Source of the DNA: Rhodocollybia butyracea | Lineage: Eukaryota > Basidiomycota > Agaricomycetes > Agaricales > Omphalotaceae | Reading direction: 5' to 3' | Assembly (NCBI GenBank): GCA_015501585.1 | Contig: JADNRY010000270.1 | Coordinates: forward strand, 19,634 to 83,633 | DNA: 64,000 nucleotides | Shown here: positions 56,155 through 64,000 of the stretch, one piece after another | Layout: each line of letters starts with the position of its first letter | How positions within the stretch are numbered: the first letter of the stretch is position 1 | Notes under the pieces: generated by a model | The model's database searches: none | What the model was told of the DNA's origin: nothing | The model's input: the letters and a program-made list of their open reading frames with translations, nothing else | Position numbers and translations under genes: made by a program

Positions 56155-56195
56155 ATCCAGAGGTGGCGAATGCATGCCCGCCAATTCCGTGTATG
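56155..56195 (+). repeat. CTAG-ended palindrome, copy 8
   Basis: CTAGTAAAATCCAGAGG (from 56147) then TGGCGAATGCATGCCCGCC and AATTCCGTGTATGACTGG. Both halves are visible. Confidence 0.75.
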
Positions 56196-56239
56196 ACTGG
56201 TTCAGTCATTGTAACGATATCCATAAGTTAAAGTTATGA

Positions 56240-56930
56240 TATTAATAAGTACTTAGGCTCGTGAAATGTCGGGCCGGTCAACTGCCACTTTCTGTTCTTC
56301 AACCACCACCATCGCGAGTCGACTCGAGAGCTGTCGACACTCTAGTTCTCAAGGCTAGGTGTAGGGTCATATCAGGCTTTCATGACCCGGATGATGTTGC
56401 TAAGACTCGTTCTGGATCAACAAAGTCTGACAACAATCTTGCTTTCTCACTTTTTCATCTCGTCTATATCTAAGATCGCACGTTCTACTACCACCAATCA
56501 GGATAGAAGAACATCGTATGAAGTTTTTTTTTCCTGTGTATTTTTGTTTTTCACTACAGCTACAGATGATCGATGTCGATGAACGTGTTCACTTGGCGCT
56601 GGTTACCTCTGGATTTGGAGTCGTTTGGTGTGGGTATAGCACAGGATTTGAAAAAGGCCTCTCCTCATCCTTCTCTGCAACAACAACTCTCTCCGCGGCA
56701 TTTTACCGTCTTCCCGCTTTCTTTTTGTCATCTCGGCTGCCAGCCTTCCAGGTCTGGATGAGTCTCCGCATTCGGAGTATAGCCATCTCTCTTTACTCGC
56801 TCAGTATACCTCTCTACATCCACCTCCCAGTCCTTCCGGCACTTCCTCCAGTAGACTACCTATACCAGGCCCGGATGAACCTCCAGAGCACCATACCGAG
56901 ATGTGTTACAGCCACAGTATCGGTATGACC
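56240..56930 (+). repeat. R6 dispersed repeat, copy 2
   Basis: Matches 11480-12180. The phase reads SRAVDTLVLKARCRVISGFH then FSLFHLVYI, followed by the shared splice-like segment ending CACTACAG near 56560 and LQMID. Diverged by many substitutions and small gaps. Confidence 0.55.
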
Positions 56931-56949
56931 AATTTCCCTGAATCCTTTT

Positions 56950-58564
56950 CTTGTCGAATCCCAATCTCAATGACAGTCCAAGAGATGTCATTGAAAATCC
57001 TACAGAAGAAGACGCGACGGAATCCCCCTGGTATTCCCTTTCTTTCATCCAACATCATCGCGGCCACCCTGTCCCTCGTTTTTCGCCATGGTCTCCGTTG
57101 CTGTTATCCACAACCTTACCATCGCCGTTGTCCTTTATTATCGCGTACGCCGTTCTCAAAGGCTTCTACAATATCTTGCTCAGCACTATCCCTGGCCGCA
57201 GCTTCCAACTTTTGACTTACGATGCACGTCGTTTCTCTCAAACAATGCAAGAATGTTCATCAATTTTCAAAAAAATACGGCCCAGTCGTTCAGGTTGGTC
57301 CCACTTGACTTCAAGAGGCATTTATTCTGTTCATAAATCTGACAAGAGCGAACTGTAAAAGCCTTCTTATGTGCGTGTACCGTGTTTTAAGAATCGCGAG
57401 CATCCATCTAACCGATTTCTCGCTTTTCAGGAACAACACTGACCATGCGTATGTCGACGCAGTCAAGAAAAGGGTTTCCGACAATGAGGACCCTCTCTCG
57501 ACCGCCATCAGCGACTTTCCCAAACGCGGTATCATTGTATGTCCTGTACCTTCTCTGCTCGCCATCTTCTGATCCCACTGTGTAGTGGAGTGTCGTTCCT
57601 ACCTGGGCATGGAACTTGGTTTGTCGGATTGATGGCGCCAACTCTGCGATTCTGATAGAATCATGGCTGAGGTATGTTCTAGTCTGCTCGAGATTGCATG
57701 TTGCTCATATAAACGCGTCTACCAGGTTTGCACCGAGATGAACACCGGTGCAATTGACACAACTGCGGAGACTATACCTCTACTCCATTGTCTTCTCAAA
57801 TACCGCTACTTTTCTACTGGATAGACAATGCCTGAAAACGACATAATTTCCGAGGCCATGGGTCACATGTGAGTCACTCAAACTCCCGTCTATGTGCGTT
57901 ACTGACTCTTTTCTACCTCAGGATTGCCGGCTCTGACACCACGTCCATTTCCGTCTCTTATTCCCTTTGGGAAATGTCTCGCCGACCCGATATCACTGCT
58001 AAACTTCAAGCAGAGCTTGACGAAGCTATGCCAAACGCCCATATCATTCCCAACATATCTGTCCTTCAAAGTCTTGTCAAGGAAGGTTTGTGTTGCCCTC
58101 TCCTATGTCGATGGGTCATCTCTAACTTCTCCTGCTCCCAGTCCGCTCAAGCATGTCGCTCCTCAAACTCCGTCCAAAATGGGCCCTGTCAAACTGGGTT
58201 TCGATCTTATGGGCTTCGAGCTTCCTCCGGGTACTGTCGGCGTTACTCAGGCCTGGCCGATGCACCGTAATCCAGACATCTTTCTACTTTCTCTCCTGAA
58301 GGTTGGCTTGAGACCAACCAACCTGGTTCTGCGGAACGCTTGGCCCGAATGCAAGAGAATATGATGCCTTTCGGTGCCGGATTGGCCATGCTGAGGAAAT
58401 TTGATGTCTTCGCGCCTTCCGAGACTAACGAGAAGAGTATGGAAATAAAAGTCAGCTTCGTAAGCCTCTCCCTTGAGTGATAGTCTTCTGTCACTCATGC
58501 ATGTCAGGTAATATTTCTCTCCGCAATGGAGTGCAAACTCATCTTTAAACCTCGTTCTTCGTGA
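56950..58564 (+). pseudogene. cytochrome P450 pseudogene lacking the heme-binding loop
   Basis: The N-terminal anchor region (near 57120-57210) is in broken phases. KKYGPVVQVGP at about 57268-57302 is the usual P450 segment after the first strand. DHAYVDAVKKRVSDNEDPLS follows near 57440. The exon ENDIISEAMGHM ends at a donor near 57869, and the next opens IAGSDTTSISVSYSLWEMSR, the I-helix with AGSDTT. HVAPQTPSKMGPVKLGFDLM, GFELPPGTV and QAWPMHRNPDIF follow. The ExxR of the K-helix cannot be read in any clear frame. At 58350-58380 the sequence reads RLARMQENMMPFGAG, the start of the heme signature, and then jumps straight to LAMLRKFDVFAPSETNEKSM. The Cys-containing loop and L-helix are therefore deleted. 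P450s are heme monooxygenases; without the Cys ligand this one cannot work. Confidence 0.75.
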
Positions 58565-58719
58565 ACGGGATACCTTTCTCCCTATTCCTGTTGCTCTTTT
58601 GCTTTTTACCTTGCTTTTAGTTTTCTTTTGCTATCTGTGTTTTCTTTTGTCTTTGCTATCCGTCCAATGTCAATCACAATTCCTTTGTCCGCCTGATACC
58701 TTCCTAGACAATATCCTCC

Positions 58720-59270
58720 AGATGTCGGAAAGAGAGGCGATAGCGGCAGAGTGACGGAAACCGAGGGTATTCGGGAACGATGCGGAAAATTGCCATACGG
58801 GACGTTACGGAGACAGTTTGGGGAGCGATCAACGTGAAGTAGCGGATGGGAGGAACGAAGACGCTGGGAGTCCCGTACGTCTGAGGTGCAATGTTAACTT
58901 TTTTTCCTGATTTAATCACCCAGATCCCCCATTCAGCTACACCATGACCCTCTTGAAGCTTGAACACTCGAGAGAGTCGCCAGCTTGTTCCAAAAAATAC
59001 GTGATCCCTGCCAAGGACATACTCGATTCTATGGCTGGGTAGAAACCAAAGCGGACCTGTCTTCCTTAGGCCTTCAAGCTAGAAGACGATTTCGCCGTGC
59101 GCGGACCATCTGGTCATACTCTTGTCTGCGTTCATGGGCGAAGGCATGACAGCAAAAACGACGGAGTTTTGTCGGGAATGAAAGTACGCCAAATTTGTCT
59201 ACATATTCTGTTTAATTGAACTGATTTTTGCTCGTTTTAGAGTCCTGCCAGAGGAGAGAGTCTGAGCCGT
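58720..59270 (+). pseudogene. R1 family copy 8 (3' part)
   Basis: Begins GATGTCGGAAAGAGAGG and carries ACGCTGGGAGTCCCGTACG near 58861 (last-intron donor). At 59170-59240 it has the TACGCCAAATTTGTCTACAT and TTTTAGAGTCCTGCC segment seen at the joints of copies 4-5 and 5-6. The 5' exons are missing. Confidence 0.6.
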
Positions 59271-59359
59271 TGACAGCAATGGCTTATTAGGTAGCTCTTC
59301 TCAGTGCACGTCATGCACATTTCTGTGGGTACACCCAGGCGTAGCCAAACTCTCTGAAG

Positions 59360-59367
59360 CGGTGCTG
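59360..59367. repeat. 8-bp target duplication, left
   Basis: CGGTGCTG, repeated at 60109-60116. Confidence 0.55.
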
Positions 59368-60108
59368 GGCTGCCCCGCCAAACCGAGACTAAATTGGTCA
59401 GACCAATTTGACCGATCAAAACCGAAAGGACCGATTTGACCGATTAAGACCGATTCTGGCTCAGGCCACCCCGTGACAGGAAATCCCGACGTGTAAAAGC
59501 TTGTTGCGCATCCAACTCACACGGGAGCCATCTTTTTGACTGCTGCAAGGCATTATCATAGAGAAGTATTCATATACGGTGGACCTTACTATGCTTCCCA
59601 GGCCTTTGTACGACTTAAAAACTTCATTTATTATTGTACTCATCATTTCAGTCCATGCCGGCGTAGCCGGCCGCCAAAAATGTAGCATAAGCGCCCAACT
59701 TGCCGAATTTACGCCTTCACCAATTCTTTAGTCAATAAAATATTATACAGCTCGAAATAAGCCTATTAGTGTAAGCGGGCATGTAATAGCCAAAAGATAT
59801 CAGAGATTCAGAAACAGGGAAGTGATATTAGGATGGACCAGAAGAAATACAGTTACAGTATTTGACGGCATGGGCCAAAAAAGCAAGGAAACTTAATATA
59901 CAATGTCACAAATGTGAGCAACAATATCAAGTCATTCAAATATGTAAACACAGGATGGTTTAGCTCTACTTATTAGCATAGGTACTAAGTTATTGGCCCA
60001 GCCTGAAGCCCGAGGCCTCGGCGGGTTTGCTTCCGTCTTGAGTCATAGGCCTCGGGCCTTTCGCGTGCACCTGCGGTGCACGCGAGGCCTCGGTATGACC
60101 AATTTGCC
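59368..60108. mobile_element. small hAT-like non-autonomous element
   Basis: A 741-bp segment lies between two copies of CGGTGCTG. Near the left end the sequence AAATTGGTCAGACC appears. The right end read inward gives AAATTGGTCATACC, so the ends share an inverted segment, offset by about 20 bases. CCGA/GACCGATTTGACCGAT steps fill the left end, and a strong palindrome (CGCGTGCACC, three bases, GGTGCACGCG) lies at 60063-60085. An 8-bp target duplication and sub-terminal CCGA repeats fit hAT transposons. No transposase is present. Confidence 0.5.
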
Positions 60109-60116
60109 CGGTGCTG
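60109..60116. repeat. 8-bp target duplication, right
   Basis: CGGTGCTG, second copy. Confidence 0.55.
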
Positions 60117-60568
60117 CGATTTGATTGTTTGGCGCATTTACATACTTCACATGTGGTAGAATAATCTAATTCTATCCTTTAACTGCCATCGTCGCGTCCC
60201 CGGTATGGTTCTTCGTCCTCTCGCATACCTGTGTTGCAACAAGCAGTGACAGCTTTTCCACCTCCGCTCAAGTTCAATCCTAGATGGTATAGACAATTCC
60301 ATTCTTCAGGCTAATTCCTCTGGCCCTCCCGACTTTTCAAGCTTGCTCGCCTTTGCAAATTCATCTGAATTGGGTTAAATATCAATCTTCCATATAGTAA
60401 GATCAGCTTTATGATTGAGCTGAGGAGAACGACGGTCTGTCAACGCAAAATTTCCAGTAAAATGGGCTGTAGACAATCCTTGAGATCAGAGGCGCAGTAA
60501 TATGGGAATGCTCTTTGAAATCTTAATTTGGTATCTACATATATCTATAATTTTTGTCGTCCTGCTCG
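60117..60568. other. 3' flank of the kinase-like gene
   Basis: No coding phase or repeat was recognised. Confidence 0.35.
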
Positions 60569-62016
60569 CTAAACACCAATTTTTGTCACCATCTCCAAAT
60601 CATGTTTCGTCTTGATCTCAGCACCAGCAACTACTCCTTCTGGCCATCGGATCTCCCTACTATTGATGCCACTAGGATAGGCCATTTTCCCAATTGCTCC
60701 CCCCCAGTCAAAGTCCACAAGCTTGACTGAAGGGAGGTGGGAGTCAGCAGATGCTCTCCTTATCAGAACGTTAACATCCCGCACGTCTCCGTGGACAAAC
60801 CCTCTTTCGTGTAAACGTTTCACGGCATCCGTAATGTCCCCCCGCATGCTCCTCTGAGTTTGAATGTCCAGTTGGTCTGCGGAAACATATGTTTCAGATA
60901 TATCGTCCATAACTGCCATATACCAGTCGTAAACCTCGTTGCCTGCAATAAGTTCTGGAGCAATGTTGGCATCCGAAGCGGACCTGTGTGCATCCACCGA
61001 ATAGCGACGTGTGAACTTGACAAGAACGCACTGCGAGTGGCCGTCCTTCATATGAGCGCGGTAGATGCGCTTTTTATTCATGAATTTACGCCGTTCCTGC
61101 TCCCAGCGCTCATAAGCAAAATAATACTTCTTCTCGTCAATTGTGTAGAAGTTGCAAAAGGGAAAGTCGATGTTAGAGCGAACTGGTTCCGTCTTGAATA
61201 ACTGAGTGGAATAGTAGTCAGATAGCTTCTTGAATGCGACGCGTAGTGAGTAAACTAATCGCTCTCCGGCAGCAATGGTTTTTATATTGGTGGAATGTAC
61301 ATTCAAGGGGATTGACGTCAGAGTTTCAATGGTAGGTCTATCGGTAAAGACTGCTGCTGAAACGTTTATATCGGGGTAGTCGCTTACAGTGTAACTTACA
61401 GTCCTAAATAACGTCAAGTAGCATCTTTTCGTTGTTTCACCGTGGTCTTCCAAGTCTAATCAGCTTGAAGTTAACATTACGCAGTGCACGAATAAGCGTA
61501 GATACATACTTGCCAATAAGATTCCCCCAACGTTCATCGAGCTGTCCTTTTCTCAGGTCCGGGATCATTGTAGGAAGATATTCGCTGTAAAGAGACCTGA
61601 CATCGCGTTATGAACAAGGATAGATGAAATATACAGTCATCTTGTCTTTGGCGGCCGTTTTTGCAGTCGTTGTGGCGTTTTTCTTCAATCCCTTCTCCTT
61701 CAATATGCACATACCCAAACATCACAAACTAGCCCAATACCACGTTTCTGGTTGAGCATACCAAAACTATACGCTTAGCACTGGCATATCCATTCCCTTT
61801 ATTGCCCAAATTCTTTGGTACGTGCTGGATCTTTTCAAGGCTACGAAGGTGGTGAAATTTCTGGACATCAAACCTGTAGTAGATAGCCCTATCGTTCAGG
61901 ATGACAAACTCAACGATGTCGCCCCAGATACTCGAGGGGCTCCCAATGCGGTACACAGTACTGGTCCAGTTTGGTGTCCCAGGTGAGCTGAACAAGCGTC
62001 TGAAAAGTAGTGACAA
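60569..62016 (-). CDS. protein-kinase-like gene of the basidiomycete lineage-specific type
   Basis: The main exon (61453-60569) is open for about 290 codons. It has VLVKFTRRYSVDAHRSASD (Lys of the ATP-binding strand), then MAVMDDISETYVSADQLDI, GFVHGDVRDVNVLIRRASAD (catalytic HGDxRxxN in place of HRDxKxxN) and VKLVDFDWGGAIGKMAYP (DFDW in place of DFG), ending IKTKHDLEMV. This set is typical of the divergent kinases expanded in mushroom genomes. An intron (GTATGTATC to CTGATTAG) joins it to an upstream exon LYSEYLPTMIPDLRKGQLDE (about 61580-61515). Further exons back to ATG 62016 read SIWGDIVEFVILNDRAIYYR and KNLGNKGNGYASAKRIVL, but their phases do not all agree. The kinase lobe is intact; the 5' part may be damaged. 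Confidence 0.6.
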
Positions 62017-62039
62017 TAACTTGTCGCGGCTTGCTGGAG

Positions 62040-62400
62040 CTCGTTGAGATACTTAAAACCCAGTAGTTAGCCACAGTTGATTTGTACATACATTATACCC
62101 ATGTATCATCACATGTATTCAAGAGCGACATGAAGTTTCACTTTCATTTTGAAAACCATAACGAAAGCAGAGTGATAAGTCAGATCAAGTAAGATGATAC
62201 AAAATGTGGATCAGGAATGAAAGAGTGCACAGAATTTACAACAAGACGTGCAGTGTGTCATAAGCAAAGCAGACCAAGACAGTAAAGCAAGTTATCACAA
62301 GGCGCGAGTGGTAGGTAACAAAGTGGTAGGTAACAAACAAGATGGATATATGTAGATTATTAGAACCAGATTTAGCATTCAAGCAAAGGGGGTAGGGCCT
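62040..62400 (+). repeat. R3 dispersed repeat, copy 2
   Basis: Matches 49960-50340. It contains an extra tandem copy of GTAGGTAACAAA (near 62310 and 62327) compared with copy 1. Confidence 0.65.
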
Positions 62401-62920
62401 TGTTTGTTAGTTTGTTGGTAAGAGCGAAAACAGCCAACAGGTTGTAAGATACTTTCTTACAACAGATCCTGTTTCGCTTTTATAGCTCATCAGGGCTGTT
62501 TCACATCATCACAGACTTACACTGTTTGTCGATAGTACTTCTGGTACTTGACGAACTTTGCCTGTATCTTGGAACACATGTTTGAGCGTCGTTAGTGCCA
62601 TTGGACAGTCCCACACTGCCAAGGGATAACAATACTCCTTATACATTAGATGCTTAGTGAGCGTCGTCCGATGTACGGTTGCATCGGCTAACTCGTAATC
62701 CTAATTAGTAAGACCGAAGCCCGAGAAGACGGACTTAGCATCAAAACCACTTGACATCTTGTGGGATTAGCACAAAACGCCGAGATCCGCCGGGGACAGC
62801 TATCGATCGAAAATCTTACGTCACCTTAAGCGCGCTACCTGTTTTAGCGCCCCAGGCGTCTACGGATCACTCAGCCAACAGGCCGAGAAAAGAGACGCCC
62901 AAATTACGGGCCTAGCTTAC
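62401..62920. other. unassigned stretch
   Basis: Nothing recognised. A near-palindromic GTAAGATACTTTCTTAC lies at 62444-62460. Confidence 0.35.
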
Positions 62921-62921
62921 T

Positions 62922-62970
62922 GGTTAGGGTTCGGCACGTAGTGCCGGTTAGGGTTAGGGTTGGGTTATTA
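62922..62970 (+). repeat. interstitial telomere-like TTAGGG repeats
   Basis: GGTTAGGGTT and GGTTAGGGTTAGGGTTGGG are separated by a perfect small hairpin, CGGCACGTAGTGCCG (62932-62946). TAGGG-type steps continue to about 63060. Fungal telomeres are TTAGGG. Here they lie inside the window, so this is either a chromosome-end region or an internal scar. Confidence 0.6.
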
Positions 62971-63149
62971 GAGGCATGTAGGGTCCATGTAGGGTTTTCT
63001 CAACCCTAGGGGAGGGGGGGAGGGCCTAGGGGTGGCTTAGGAGTGGCCTAGGGTCTGCATGGCCCCTGGACATTCTGGCTTTGGAGGAGCGTAGGGTTTG
63101 GACTTGGTGGGCTAGGGGAGGGACTGTAGGGTGGGCAGGGTGCTGATAT

Positions 63150-64000
63150 TAACATCAAGGTAAGGTGGTACACCGTGCACGTCATGGACGTGTCTGGAGG
63201 TGTATACACTGTGTACTCTATGATTTGCACAGATTCATGGATTACATGAATTTGTGCAAGTCATACAGTACACAAAAGCGATAAAGTACACAGTGCACAT
63301 CAAGGTAAGTTCGTACACTGGCATTGATAGGGTACACCGCACACGTCGTGGACGTGCACGAATGTGTAAAACACAATGAAGAACCAAAAAATCATTGGCC
63401 AGAGAGGGAATTGAACCCCCGCCTACTTGATATGCGTTTTAGAACTAGCTGGATATTTTACCAAGTTGTCATTTACCACTAGACTATCTGGCCATAACTA
63501 CTTCCCATGTAAAGCTGGAACTTATTAGCATACACAAGCCATACTCTATGACTTGCACAAATCATAGAGTACACAGTGCATACACCTCCAGGCACGTCCA
63601 CGACGTGCGTGGTGTACCCTATCAATGCTAGTATACCACCTTACCTTGATGTGCACTGTGTACTCTATGACTTTCACATATCCAGGCATGTCTATGACGT
63701 GCACTGTGTACTTTATCAATACACAGTGCATACACCTCCAGGCACGTCTATGACGTGTGCGGTGTACCACCTTACCTTGATGTGCACTCTGTACTTGATC
63801 ACTTTTGTATACTCTATGACTTCCACACATCCAGGCATGTCCATGATGTGCATGGTGTACACTAGGACCCCTGATACATCCACATCCATGAATTTGTCCA
63901 AGTGGTAAAGTACACAGTGCATGTCATAGACGTGCTTGGATGTGTGGAAGTCATAGAGTACACAAAAGTTATCAAGTATACAGTGCACATCAAGGTAAGG
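63150..64000. repeat. inverted and direct repeat array around the tRNA gene
   Basis: The block 63157-63232 (CATCAAGGTAAGGTGGTACA, then CTGGAGGTGTATACACTGTG) reappears inverted at about 63546-63650. GTGCACTGTGTACTCTATGA, GTCATAGACGTGC and CATCAAGGTAAG then repeat in both directions to the window end. Units are 60-110 bases. Open frames in this block are products of the repetition and are not genes. Confidence 0.75.
63396..63493 (-). tRNA. tRNA gene with an intron, isotype unclear
   Basis: Read on the minus strand. The acceptor stem GGCCAGA pairs perfectly with TCTGGCC, followed by A. The D-arm is GTCTAGTGGTAAATGAC. The anticodon stem ACTTG pairs with CAAGT. The variable loop is AGGC, and the T-arm is GGGGG TTCAATT CCCTC with one G-U pair. 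The anticodon loop region (63430-63461) is 32 bases, so an intron of about 25 bases follows position 37. A literal reading gives U33 and anticodon AAA, which is unusual in eukaryotes. The D-arm resembles Val tRNAs, so an AAC-derived gene is possible. It may be a pseudogene. It lies at the centre of the inverted repeat block. Confidence 0.7.

Noticed and set aside
61370..61411. GTAAGT...TTTCAG near the start of the kinase exon as an intron
   Set aside because: Splicing it would shift the phase of the kinase lobe, while the unspliced frame is open throughout.
63048..63988. ORFs with repeated CVLYHL and MHCVL-type motifs
   Set aside because: They only translate the repeat array, appear on both strands, and overlap the tRNA region.

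Overview
This window looks like a gene-poor, repeat-rich stretch of a filamentous basidiomycete chromosome (Agaricomycetes, probably Agaricales). The reasons are: many short spliceosomal introns of about 45-60 nt with GTRNGT donors and YAG acceptors; coding traces of families typical of that group (GH92 mannosidase, an HNH-type protein, TET/JBP-like dioxygenase, chitin synthase with a myosin motor, elongation factor 3, cytochrome P450); and no operon structure. I matched all families from memory of their motifs, without any search.

Layout. 1-8 kb: a LINE reverse-transcriptase relic, a 650-bp foldback element and unassigned sequence. 8-15 kb: a TET/JBP-like relic, the first copies of a decayed multi-exon gene family (called R1 here), and a UXS1-like fragment. 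15-18.2 kb: more dispersed repeats and copies of a small membrane-protein family (R7). 18.5-22.3 kb: a small cluster holding an unknown gene, an intact PD-(D/E)XK-like ORF and a nearly complete TET/JBP-like dioxygenase broken by one in-frame TGA. 25-26.8 kb: a PD-(D/E)XK nuclease-like gene broken by one in-frame TAA, beside an unknown gene. 31.2-33.9 kb: three tandem R1 copies. 35.7-37.5 kb: an HNH-like gene. 38.2-42.1 kb: a GH92 alpha-mannosidase pseudogene split by a 1,069-bp retroinsertion with a 14-bp target duplication. 44-47.2 kb: fragments of three unrelated housekeeping genes (elongation factor 3, Hel2/ZNF598, chitin synthase) lying side by side on one strand. 48-52.4 kb: a Cys-rich gene and the best-preserved multi-exon gene of the window, which carries an AT-hook-like motif. 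56.9-58.6 kb: a P450 pseudogene that has lost its heme-binding loop. 59.4-60.1 kb: a small hAT-like element. 60.6-62 kb: a protein-kinase-like gene. 62.9-64 kb: telomere-like repeats and an inverted repeat array around an intron-containing tRNA gene.

Most recognisable genes are fragments or carry frameshifts or stops. Several dispersed families recur through the window (R1, R3-R7, and a CTAG-ended palindrome with eight copies). The likely functional content is small: the 50.7-52.4 kb gene, the ORF at 19.2-19.9 kb, perhaps the kinase and a few unknown genes. The region reads as an accessory compartment shaped by transposition, gene-fragment capture and decay, not as a pathway cluster. Exon boundaries are hand-read and should be treated as approximate.
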